Below, in pieces: positions 1 through 6,827 of a DNA stretch of 9,354 bases; position 1 is the stretch's first letter; each line of letters begins with the position of its first letter. This stretch comes from an uncultured Acetatifactor sp. (GTDB taxonomy: Bacteria > Bacillota > Clostridia > Lachnospirales > Lachnospiraceae). The DNA lies in contig CAJTLR010000102.1 of the NCBI GenBank assembly GCA_910577185.1, positions 1 to 9,354 on the forward strand, in the 5' to 3' direction. A program made the position numbers and the translations under genes. The notes beneath the pieces are model-generated. The model saw only the letters and a list, made by a program, of their open reading frames with translations. It ran no database searches and was not told where the DNA came from.

Positions 1-68
1 ATCTCCTTCCCTGTGGGTCAAAATGTGGCGGGGTGTGCCGGGCCGGGCCGGTGCTGTGGGGTGTTTTT

Positions 69-86
69 TACCGCCTTTAGGCGGTA
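69..86 (+). repeat. IS left-end hairpin
   Basis: Perfect palindrome: TACCGCC (69-75), loop TTTA (76-79), GGCGGTA (80-86), preceded by a run of six T. Its position about 60 bp upstream of tnpA and its TTTA loop, shared with the right-end hairpin, mark it as the left-end recognition structure. Such hairpins can also stop outside transcription from reading into tnpA. Confidence 0.7.
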
Positions 87-123
87 TTTGGATGTGGTAG
101 TTTCGGGAAATGGAAAAATATGT

Positions 124-129
124 TATAAT
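124..129 (+). promoter_or_regulatory. Possible -10 box for tnpA
   Basis: TATAAT lies 20 nt upstream of the likely tnpA start at 150. The hexamer 17 bp upstream (TTTCGG, 101-106) is a poor -35. This fits the weak expression expected for IS200-type transposases. The call rests on the -10 alone. Confidence 0.35.
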
Positions 130-149
130 TTGTGGAAAAGGAGAGGGAT

Positions 150-584
150 ATGGTAGAATATAGAAACGGCAGTCATACGGTATATGATATTCAGTACCAT
201 TTCGTATGGATAACGAAGGGGCGAAGGCACATTCTGAGGGGAAGAGTGGCAGAGAAAATGCGTGATTTACTGAAGCAGGGATGTAGTATAAAAAAGATAA
301 AGATAGTCAGGGGAAGTGTTGTTAGCGATCATGTACATATGCTGTTGTCGTGTCCGACGGATCTGGCTCCCAGCCAGATTGCGCAGTATTTAAAAGGACG
401 GTCTTCCCATTTGATACAGGAGGCGTTTCCGGAATTGAAGGAGATGTATCATGGGCAGCATATCTGGGAGCGGGGATATTTTTGTTGTACAGTGGGGGAA
501 GAGAAGCAGGAGGTGATGCGGCGGTATGTAGAGATGCAGGGACGGGTCAACGAGGAGGATTACTTTCAGATTGAGGAGTGGTAG
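150..584 (+). CDS. tnpA: IS200/IS605 family Y1 transposase TnpA
   Basis: This single-strand-specific HUH transposase cuts and rejoins the ends of its own element. The 144-residue protein is the usual length for the family. The metal-binding HUH motif is the HVH at residues 61-63, in DHVHMLLSCP. The catalytic tyrosine is most likely Y126, in RRYVEMQ on the C-terminal helix. The block LKGRSSHLIQEAFPEL (81-96) and the following GQHIWERGYF (102-111) are also typical of TnpA. ATG 150 is preferred because AAGGAG (138-143) lies 6 nt upstream. An in-frame GTG at 132 would add six residues but would place the Shine-Dalgarno site inside the gene. All key residues are present and no frameshift is seen, so the enzyme is probably active. 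Confidence 0.93.
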   Translation: MVEYRNGSHTVYDIQYHFVWITKGRRHILRGRVAEKMRDLLKQGCSIKKIKIVRGSVVSDHVHMLLSCPTDLAPSQIAQYLKGRSSHLIQEAFPELKEMYHGQHIWERGYFCCTVGEEKQEVMRRYVEMQGRVNEEDYFQIEEW

Positions 585-589
585 GCAGG

Positions 590-624
590 TGCTTTAGCAT
601 GGTCTTTAGCTGACTTTAGTCAGC
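590..624 (+). repeat. IS right-end hairpins with CTTTAG motifs
   Basis: Just after the tnpA stop there are two small palindromes with the same TTTA loop: TGC-TTTA-GCA (590-599) and GCTGAC-TTTA-GTCAGC (609-624). A third CTTTAG (604-609) sits between them. The larger hairpin is the probable right-end TnpA recognition structure. The smaller may be accessory or chance. Confidence 0.6.
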
Positions 625-708
625 ATAATTGTGGAAATATAACATTAGAAACAAACTACGACACAATGTAGTCGCCTGAAAATTGAATGAACCCGCATGG
701 ATCTGGCG

Positions 709-747
709 CTGGCTGCTTTTGCCCAGCCAGAATACCTTTCAAAAGGT
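709..747 (+). repeat. Two adjacent small hairpins in the intergenic region
   Basis: CTGGCTG (709-715) pairs with CAGCCAG (724-730) around an 8-nt loop. It is followed by ACCTTT/AAAGGT (734-739/742-747), which runs into TTTT. This could be a weak terminator for transcription leaving the IS, placed just before the promoter at 775. The second stem is short and its loop nearly absent, so the function is uncertain. Confidence 0.25.
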
Positions 748-774
748 TTTGCCCCAGCTGTCTGAGTCAACACA

Positions 775-803
775 TTGACAACATTACGATGGCTTTATAT
801 AAT
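775..803 (+). promoter_or_regulatory. Consensus sigma-A promoter upstream of the acyltransferase operon
   Basis: TTGACA (775-780) and TATAAT (798-803) are separated by exactly 17 bp, a perfect match to the housekeeping sigma factor consensus. Transcription would start near 810. That leaves about 185 nt of leader before the MBOAT start at 996, with no other convincing gene between. This is very likely the main promoter for 996-3808. Confidence 0.8.
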
Positions 804-809
804 GATTGC

Positions 810-995
810 AGAAAAAGCAGTGATGATTATGTACACTCTTCATCTGCCAGGAAAAAGGTATCTATGAAAATACCAAAGTGGTAGAAAATCCCACTATATT
901 CCGACCGTGCCTTGAAAAGACTGCCGCGGGTGAGATAAAAGACTTACAGAAGGAATCGATAAAAATTTGGAAAGTGAGAACAATAAGGACATAAA
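810..995 (+). promoter_or_regulatory. 5' leader of the acyltransferase operon
   Basis: This stretch lies between the predicted transcription start and the MBOAT ATG. It holds an imperfect hairpin (817-826 with 840-847) and a Shine-Dalgarno site AAGGA (985-989) 6 nt before ATG 996. One reading frame is open from 827 to a TAA at 992-994 and looks protein-like in composition, but it has no ATG and no Shine-Dalgarno site. It may be a gene remnant or chance. No known riboswitch class was recognised. Confidence 0.4.
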
Positions 996-2444
996 ATGCA
1001 GCTGATATCGTTTGGTTTTATTCTTTTTTGGGCGATTGCCCTTTCTGCATATTATATGGTGCCAAAGTTTCAATGGCATATTTTGCTGACGACAAGCCTG
1101 GCATTCTATATGCTATATGCAGACCGCATACCGGTGGCCATGTTTGTCTGCGCCGCAGTGTTATGGGGATTTGGGCATGTGGTAAAGGTAGATGGGAAAA
1201 ATATATTTTTCCGCTCAGTTCTTTTGGTTCATATCATGATGCTGTTATGTTTTAAGACAAGTTATTTAGGTCTGGGGCTGGATGTGGCTGTTCCGGTTGG
1301 GGCATCGTTTTTCTTACTTGCTTCAATGGGATATTGTATAGATATTCACTGGAAGCGGTATGCTCCGGAAAGAAACTTTGCAAAACTTCTGTTGTTTCTT
1401 TGTTTTTTTCCTTCTGTGATTCAGGGGCCTATTAATCGATATGATAAACTACATAAGGAACTTTTTCAAAAGCACAGCTTTCAGGCAGACAGCATCCTGA
1501 TGGGAATCAGACGTTTTATCTGGGGGCTATTCAAAAAACTGATTTTGGTTGACCGGCTGAACGCTGTTACAAGGGAAGTATTTGGAAGTATTGAAAGTCA
1601 GAGTGGCATAGTGATTATTTTTGCCGTGATCTGTTTTTCCATTGAACTATATGCGGACTTTTCGGGATACACGGATATGGTACTGGGGATTGGACAAACA
1701 TTTGGCATTATGATTCCGGAAAATTTTAAGCGCCCGTATTTTTCGTGTACAGTTGCAGAATTCTGGCGCAGATGGCATATAAGTCTTGGAACATGGTTCC
1801 GGGATTATGTGATGTATGGATTTGTAATGTCACGGTCGGGCAAAAGAATCGGGAGAGAAATAAAAAAGAAAAATAAGTATTGGGGAAAACTGGTGCCTGC
1901 CTTAATGGGGACCATGATAGTATGGATTTTGACAGGACTCTGGCATGACATGTCGGGGGGGTATATTTTGTGGGGGATTTATTATGGTGTCATTATCTGT
2001 ATATCGTTATGTACGGAAGAATTCTGGAAACAGAAGAAAGCAAAACTGAAATTTTTCAAAACAAAAGTATATCATGTTGTTTGTGTTGCCAGAACATATT
2101 TGATTGTGCTGTTGGCAGATCTCATAATTTGTGCCGGACCAGGAAAGTTAGGGCTGTGCCTGACAAAAATATTTGCCCGGGGAGATGTATTTGATTTTCA
2201 GACGTTACTGCATTACATTAGAACCATCCCGAAAACAAGTATAATACTCATAATATTCGGAACGATTGTGATGTTATTGTTTTCAGCCTTTCAGGAAAAA
2301 TATAATAGTGCAGGAAGTGCCGCTCCCAAATTTCCGGCTATTTTAAAATGGGTGTTCTGGTATTTTATGATTGTGTCTGTTGTATTGTTTGGTACTTATG
2401 GTGTGGGATATGATACATCAACTTTTATGTACCAGTCATTTTAG
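996..2444 (+). CDS. MBOAT-family polysaccharide O-acyltransferase (AlgI/DltB-like)
   Basis: This polytopic membrane protein is predicted to pass an acyl group, usually acetyl, across the membrane for transfer to an exported polysaccharide. Its 482 residues are the usual AlgI-family length. The N-terminus (FGFILFWAIALSAYYMVPK) has the typical AlgI start and first membrane helix. Family landmarks in order are VIQGPINRYDKL (141-152), LYADFSGYTDMVLGIG (218-233), FWRRWHISLGTWFRDYVMY (256-274, H261) and LTGLWHDMSGGYILWGIYYG (312-331). The last holds the invariant MBOAT histidine, H317. The C-terminus is further membrane helices ending in FMYQSF. ATG 996 is supported by AAGGA at 985-989. The next gene begins 35 nt after the stop and encodes an SGNH-type partner, the usual pairing for extracytoplasmic acylation. 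Sugar acylation is inferred from context; DltB-type teichoic acid alanylation is less likely because no dltA or dltC is present. Confidence 0.9.
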   Translation: MQLISFGFILFWAIALSAYYMVPKFQWHILLTTSLAFYMLYADRIPVAMFVCAAVLWGFGHVVKVDGKNIFFRSVLLVHIMMLLCFKTSYLGLGLDVAVPVGASFFLLASMGYCIDIHWKRYAPERNFAKLLLFLCFFPSVIQGPINRYDKLHKELFQKHSFQADSILMGIRRFIWGLFKKLILVDRLNAVTREVFGSIESQSGIVIIFAVICFSIELYADFSGYTDMVLGIGQTFGIMIPENFKRPYFSCTVAEFWRRWHISLGTWFRDYVMYGFVMSRSGKRIGREIKKKNKYWGKLVPALMGTMIVWILTGLWHDMSGGYILWGIYYGVIICISLCTEEFWKQKKAKLKFFKTKVYHVVCVARTYLIVLLADLIICAGPGKLGLCLTKIFARGDVFDFQTLLHYIRTIPKTSIILIIFGTIVMLLFSAFQEKYNSAGSAAPKFPAILKWVFWYFMIVSVVLFGTYGVGYDTSTFMYQSF

Positions 2445-2479
2445 CGAAATGCATTTTGCGTTTCAGAGGTTATGTAAAA

Positions 2480-3808
2480 ATGAAAAAACGCATTTTGAAG
2501 AAAGTGATACCCATATTATGTATAATTGTCCTGTATATAGCCACGACAGAAGTTTTGCGCTATTTAATTGTGGACGATACCAAATCTTATACAAGGCTTA
2601 TGCTGCATGATATGTATACGGAAGAGTCCAATATAGATGTTTTGTTTGTGGGCGCATCCCTGGTTTACAGGTCTCTGGTCCCGGAAATCGCAGACCAATA
2701 TTTTGGTACAAGTACATTTAATATGGGATCTTCCAGCCAGGGTATGGACGCGTCCCTGGTGTTAATAAAGGAAGCCATGAAGTACCATGACATAAAACAT
2801 ATCTATTTAGAAGTGTCATATGATATTGCCCTGCTGGAAGATAATCAGGACAGGACACAGATGACAAGCACCTATATTGTGTCGGATTACCTTCGTCCAT
2901 CGTTTGGAAAAGTCAAATATCTCCTGCAGGCAAGTTCTTCGGAACATTATATAAACAGTTTCATCCTGGCAAGGAGAAACTGGGAAAAACTATTTGACTA
3001 TGAATATATGGAAGATTTATGGAAAAAGAAGAATACGGAGAATTATCGGAATTATCAATGGACTTATGAAGAGGATGACTTGGAATACTATGTAGAAAGA
3101 GGGTTTGTGGCGAATGACAGTGAAATGCAGGAAGAAGATTTCAGATGGAATTCCAAAGGCTATGACAGAATAAAGGTTGAGGACATTTCTTCAGACTGGA
3201 TTAGGTATCTTGGGAAAATTATAGATTTTTGCCATGAAAACAAGATTTCCTTAACTTTATTTTCGGCGCCGAGACCGGAGATCACATTGGCCGGAAAAGA
3301 AAATTATGATGAATACTGTGCATTTATACAGGAAATTGCCGGAGAGGCCCATATTGATTATTTTGATTTTAATTTATGTAAGGATGAATACTTTGATTCC
3401 ACGGACAGAACTTTTTTCATAGACGCGGCACATTTAAATACAAAAGGTGCACGGAAGTTCACGGAAGTATTTTCCGGCTTTTTTACGGGACAAATAGAGA
3501 GGGAAAAGCTGTTCTGGAACACATATGAAGAGAAACTCGGGCAGAGGGAAGCGATGGTATATGGCATTGCCGGACCGGCAGATAATGATGACCCTGACCA
3601 GGTACTGTTTAAAATAATATCCAACAGGAAGGCGGGGATGGCATATCGGATTGCTGCCGTGCCGCAGGAAGGTGAGTACAGGCTGATTCAGGACTTTGAA
3701 GAAAATAAGGATTTTGCACTGCCGGCCGGAGAAGAAGGGGTGCTGGAGATCACATGGAAAATGGCGGAACAGCCGGCAGAAGAACATAATCTGGAATTTA
3801 TATATTAA
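2480..3808 (+). CDS. Membrane-anchored SGNH-type O-acyltransferase partner (AlgJ/AlgX/DltD-like)
   Basis: This is probably the extracellular half of the acylation module, taking acyl groups from the MBOAT protein and placing them on the polymer. An uncleaved signal anchor occupies residues about 8-30 (KVIPILCIIVLYIATTEVL). The SGNH block I is VLFVGASLVYRS (54-65), with likely nucleophile S60 in GAS rather than the usual GDS. NMGSSSQG (81-88) resembles the block with the oxyanion-hole glycine. The C-terminal Asp-x-x-His block is FIDAAHLNTKGARKF (313-327, D315 and H318). Residues about 350-442 look like a separate beta-rich domain of unknown role. ATG 2480 is preferred because AGAGGT lies 9 nt upstream; a TTG at 2456 would add eight residues before the anchor. 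The gene shares an operon with the MBOAT gene. Hydrolase rather than transferase activity cannot be excluded. Confidence 0.8.
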   Translation: MKKRILKKVIPILCIIVLYIATTEVLRYLIVDDTKSYTRLMLHDMYTEESNIDVLFVGASLVYRSLVPEIADQYFGTSTFNMGSSSQGMDASLVLIKEAMKYHDIKHIYLEVSYDIALLEDNQDRTQMTSTYIVSDYLRPSFGKVKYLLQASSSEHYINSFILARRNWEKLFDYEYMEDLWKKKNTENYRNYQWTYEEDDLEYYVERGFVANDSEMQEEDFRWNSKGYDRIKVEDISSDWIRYLGKIIDFCHENKISLTLFSAPRPEITLAGKENYDEYCAFIQEIAGEAHIDYFDFNLCKDEYFDSTDRTFFIDAAHLNTKGARKFTEVFSGFFTGQIEREKLFWNTYEEKLGQREAMVYGIAGPADNDDPDQVLFKIISNRKAGMAYRIAAVPQEGEYRLIQDFEENKDFALPAGEEGVLEITWKMAEQPAEEHNLEFIY

Positions 3809-3844
3809 TTGAACTGAAAATAAGCATATTTTTCTGCAAAAAAC

Positions 3845-3873
3845 TAGTCATACAGTTTATGGTATGCTATAAT
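3845..3873 (+). promoter_or_regulatory. Extended -10 promoter upstream of the aminotransferase gene
   Basis: TATAAT (3868-3873) is preceded by TG at 3865-3866, giving the extended motif TGCTATAAT. TAGTCA (3845-3850) sits 17 bp upstream and matches four of six bases of TTGACA. Transcription would begin near 3880, leaving about 124 nt of leader. This suggests the aminotransferase-Wzz-Wzy genes form a transcription unit that can be expressed apart from the acylation pair. Confidence 0.6.
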
Positions 3874-4003
3874 GTGCTCCATAAGGGTCATATTTGGGGT
3901 AGAGAATGAGAAAACTGATACAAAAGAGAAAGCTGCTCTGAAAGTGATTCTTTTTTTATGACAGGCAAGTGGATAAATAAGGAAATAAAAGGTGGTAAGT
4001 GAG

Positions 4004-5143
4004 ATGCAGTTTAGGGATTTGAAGAAACAGTATGATGTGCTGAAAGAGGAAATTGACGCAGGAATAAATGATGTCATAACCAATACATCCTTTATCAGCG
4101 GCAGGCAGGTGGAAGAATTAGAAAAGGAACTGGCCGAGTATGTGGGGGTAAAGCATTGCGTGACATGCGCCAATGGCACGGATGCGTTGTCCATGGCATT
4201 GATGGCATGGGATTTGAAAGAAGGAGAATGTGCATTTGTGCCGGATTTCACTTTTTTTGCTTCCGGTGAGACAGTTGCGTTTGAAGGGGCAACGCCTGTT
4301 TTCGTGGATGTGGACCAGCAGACCTATAATATGGATCCGGTAAAACTGGAAGAGGCCATTTTGAAAGTGAAAAAAGAGGGAAAACTGGTTCCAAGGGTGA
4401 TTGTCACGGTAGATTTGTTTGGCCTTCCTGCGGATTATGAAGCAATCCGCACCATTGCCGATAAGTACGGACTGAAGATTCTGGAAGATGGCGCCCAGGG
4501 ATTCGGGGGAGAGATCAACGGAAAACGGGCTTGTTCCTTCGGGGACATTTCCACCACATCTTTTTTCCCGGCAAAGCCGCTGGGATGTTATGGGGATGGC
4601 GGTGCCATTTTCACGGATGACGACGAGGCGGATGCATATCTGCGTTCTATCAGGGTACACGGAAAAGGCAGCTTTAAATATGACAATGTGAGAATCGGGT
4701 GGAATTCCCGCCTGGATACCCTGCAGGCTGCGATCTTGCTGCCCAAGCTGCATGCCTTTATCAAGTATGAGAGAGATGCTGTAAACAAGGCTGCGGCCAG
4801 GTATACGGAGTTGCTTGGAGATGCTGTGGTGACGCCGGTGGTAGGCGAAAAATATATTTCATCCTGGGCGCAGTATTGTATTCAGTTGAAGGACGAGGCA
4901 GAGAGGGATGCCCTGCAGGCATATTTAAAAGAACAGGGGATTCCTACCATGATATATTACCCGAAGCCCATGCACTGTCAGGAGGCTTTTGCGGGAATGG
5001 TGTTTGACGAGGATGAGTTTCAGGTGTCAGACAGGCTGTGCAGGACGGTATTGGAGCTGCCGATGCATCCTTATCTGGAGGAGGAAGAAATCAGCTTTAT
5101 CGCACAGCACATTCTGGACTTTATAAAAAAGAACAGGGCCTGA
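4004..5143 (+). CDS. WbpE-like DegT/DnrJ/EryC1/StrS sugar aminotransferase
   Basis: This PLP-dependent enzyme is predicted to aminate a nucleotide-linked keto sugar in the cytoplasm, supplying an amino sugar for the repeat unit. Its 379 residues are the standard family length. CANGTDAL (55-62) holds the phosphate-binding turn. LEDGAQGFG (160-168) carries D162, which contacts the pyridine nitrogen. TSFFPAKPLGCYGDGGAIF (185-203) carries K191, the Schiff-base lysine. NSRLDTLQAAILLPKL (234-249) and LPMHPYL (352-358) closely resemble WbpE-type enzymes, which act at C3 of UDP-2-acetamido-3-keto-hexuronate. That substrate is inferred from resemblance; a 3- or 4-amino-deoxy sugar pathway is possible. 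ATG 4004 is chosen because AAGGTGG lies 8 nt upstream; an in-frame GTG at 3992 overlaps that site. Typical WbpA, WbpB and WbpD partners are not in the window. Confidence 0.9.
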   Translation: MQFRDLKKQYDVLKEEIDAGINDVITNTSFISGRQVEELEKELAEYVGVKHCVTCANGTDALSMALMAWDLKEGECAFVPDFTFFASGETVAFEGATPVFVDVDQQTYNMDPVKLEEAILKVKKEGKLVPRVIVTVDLFGLPADYEAIRTIADKYGLKILEDGAQGFGGEINGKRACSFGDISTTSFFPAKPLGCYGDGGAIFTDDDEADAYLRSIRVHGKGSFKYDNVRIGWNSRLDTLQAAILLPKLHAFIKYERDAVNKAAARYTELLGDAVVTPVVGEKYISSWAQYCIQLKDEAERDALQAYLKEQGIPTMIYYPKPMHCQEAFAGMVFDEDEFQVSDRLCRTVLELPMHPYLEEEEISFIAQHILDFIKKNRA

Positions 5144-5202
5144 CATATTCTGAAATTAAAAAAATAAGACAGTGGAAGCGCATTTAAGGAATGGAGGAGA
5201 AA

Positions 5203-6642
5203 ATGGATAACAATATGCTTTATGGCAATGAAAATGAGAGACAAGTAAAGTTGTCAGATTTGCTGTGGGAGATTGTGTACGGCTGGCGGCTGCTGATTGT
5301 GGGGGCGGTGATCCTGGCTGTGGCGCTTGGCGGGCTGAAATTTGTCAAAGAGTGGCGCGGGACGAGAACGGAAGAGCCGGAGGAGGTTTCGGAGGAGGAC
5401 CTTATGCTGGTGGAAGAGGAACTGACGGAAGATGAGCTTCTCCAGCTGGAAGATGCAAGGGACTTGTGGGACCAGATAGAAATCCAGGAAAAGTATGCGG
5501 AGGAATCTCCCCGGATGCATATAGACCCTTATGAGCAGGATATCGTTGTGCTGCAGTACTATGTGGACACCAACTACACTTATAATTTAATGGAGAATTA
5601 CGTGCCGGATTATGTGAGCAATATCATGGGGGCATATGTGTATTATGTCAATAATTACGGCATTCGGGCTGAACTGAGCAAGCGCATGGACATGACGGAG
5701 TACTATGCCGGCGAGCTGATCAGCGCGGGAACCGGAATGGGGAGCATGTTTACGGTTACGGCAATGGGGGTGGACGCGGATGCCGCCAACTCGATGGCAG
5801 ACGCGCTGGATGATCTGATCACCAAGTACAAGCCCACCTTATCCGCAAAAATAGGAGAGCATGACCTGATCCTGGTGGACCGGTATAACAGTGTTCTGAG
5901 AAACACCAGCCTTGCAACCGAGCAGGCAAATGTGATTGCGGCAATTAAGTCTTCGAAGGCGAATCTGGATGCCATGGTGGAAGCGTTCACTCCGAACCAG
6001 CAGCTGGTCTGGAAGAACGAGAAAAACATTATGGAGGAAGAAAAGCCGCTGGATAAGGAACCCGCGGGCATATCCATAGTGAGTGTGCTGAAGTATATCA
6101 TTTTGGGGGGAGTCGCAGGTGTTTTCCTGGGGTGTGTATGGATTGCCATGCGCAGCCTGCTTACAACAAGGCTTCGGAATAGTGATGATATCCAGCAGAT
6201 GTATGGGCTCAGGGTGTTTGGAAGCATTACGGAAACCGAAAAGAAAAAAAGATTTCTTTCCGGGATTGACAAATGGCTGGATTCTCTGCGGAGTAAAGAG
6301 AAGTGGACCAAAGAGGAACAGTTAGACCTGATTCTTACTAATATTAAAGTGACCTGCAGGAAGGAGCAGATTGGGAAGGTATTTCTGACTTCCTCCGTAC
6401 ATTTGCAGGAAGCGGATAAGGCCCAGATAACAGAACTGATGGGAGAGCTGCAGAAAATGGGTATTCAGGCACAATATGGTGAGCGGATTACTTCCAATGC
6501 GGCTTCTTTTGAAAGGATGACGGATATAGGACAGGCAGTGATGGTTGAGAAGCTGGGCGTGTCTGCATATGAAGCCATTGGAAAAGAAATCGGGATGTGC
6601 CGTGAGCAGAGTGTAAAGACACTCGGTGTCGTGGTAATATAA
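5203..6642 (+). CDS. Wzz/YveK-like chain-length co-polymerase with degenerate kinase-like C-terminus
   Basis: This inner-membrane polysaccharide co-polymerase should set polymer length together with the Wzy-like protein two features downstream. The 479-residue protein begins in the cytoplasm, crosses at about 29-48 (WRLLIVGAVILAVALGGLKF), has an outer domain of about 240 residues, and crosses again at about 290-316 (SVLKYIILGGVAGVFLGCVW). An acidic segment (56-90, rich in Glu) follows the first helix. After the second helix, residues about 320-479 resemble a shrunken BY-kinase (CpsD/CapB) fold. KVFLTSSV (392-399) stands where the Walker A strand would be but has no GxxxxGK[ST], and the end, SVKTLGVVVI, matches the LGVVLN strand of the kinases. 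It is therefore unlikely to bind ATP. ATG 5203 is preferred because GGAGGAG (5193-5199) lies just upstream; ATG 5191 has AAGGA touching it. The gap to the aminotransferase gene is 59 nt. Confidence 0.82.
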   Translation: MDNNMLYGNENERQVKLSDLLWEIVYGWRLLIVGAVILAVALGGLKFVKEWRGTRTEEPEEVSEEDLMLVEEELTEDELLQLEDARDLWDQIEIQEKYAEESPRMHIDPYEQDIVVLQYYVDTNYTYNLMENYVPDYVSNIMGAYVYYVNNYGIRAELSKRMDMTEYYAGELISAGTGMGSMFTVTAMGVDADAANSMADALDDLITKYKPTLSAKIGEHDLILVDRYNSVLRNTSLATEQANVIAAIKSSKANLDAMVEAFTPNQQLVWKNEKNIMEEEKPLDKEPAGISIVSVLKYIILGGVAGVFLGCVWIAMRSLLTTRLRNSDDIQQMYGLRVFGSITETEKKKRFLSGIDKWLDSLRSKEKWTKEEQLDLILTNIKVTCRKEQIGKVFLTSSVHLQEADKAQITELMGELQKMGIQAQYGERITSNAASFERMTDIGQAVMVEKLGVSAYEAIGKEIGMCREQSVKTLGVVVI

Positions 6643-6827
6643 AAGTGTGGTGCTGACCGGTGTCTGAAAATGCTGTGCCTGGGTATTATCATGATATTTA
6701 ACAGGGGTTTTGCGCAAAATGAAGGCGGCATCAGACGTTGCTGTCCGGATTTGGCGCAAATGCTGCCGGAACGGCACATGCAGATACCGGGAATGAATTG
6801 CAGACATGTCCTGGGGGACTGGGAAAA

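Larger units (their letters stand above)
69..624 (+). mobile_element. IS200/IS605-family insertion sequence, tnpA only
   Basis: The element is defined by a Y1 transposase gene between two hairpins. The left hairpin (69-86) is a 7-bp stem, TACCGCC/GGCGGTA, with loop TTTA. The right hairpin (609-624) is a 6-bp stem, GCTGAC/GTCAGC, also with loop TTTA. Sub-terminal imperfect palindromes are what IS200/IS605 elements use in place of terminal inverted repeats, and TnpA recognises them as single-stranded DNA. No tnpB/IscB-like gene lies beside it, so this is the IS200-type layout. The exact ends are not resolved, because the cleavage sites lie some bases outside the hairpins and this family makes no target duplication. 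The given limits are therefore the minimum, hairpin to hairpin. Confidence 0.8.

Noticed and set aside
1..20. Minus-strand GGGAAGGAGAT near the left edge, like a ribosome site for a gene beyond the window
   Set aside because: No start codon or coding sequence is visible inside the window, so it cannot be supported.
687..884. 65-residue frame downstream of the IS
   Set aside because: It has no ribosome binding site, lies across the hairpins and the consensus promoter, and its composition does not look like a protein family.
3816..3834. AT-rich hairpin after the SGNH gene as a terminator
   Set aside because: The stem is almost entirely A-T with a bulge and no GC core, and the T-run forms the arm itself rather than a tail.
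4118..4753. 211-residue minus-strand frame
   Set aside because: It is antisense to the well-supported aminotransferase gene and has no recognisable motif. The same applies to long antisense frames at 5703-6311, 6322-7013 and 7611-8162.
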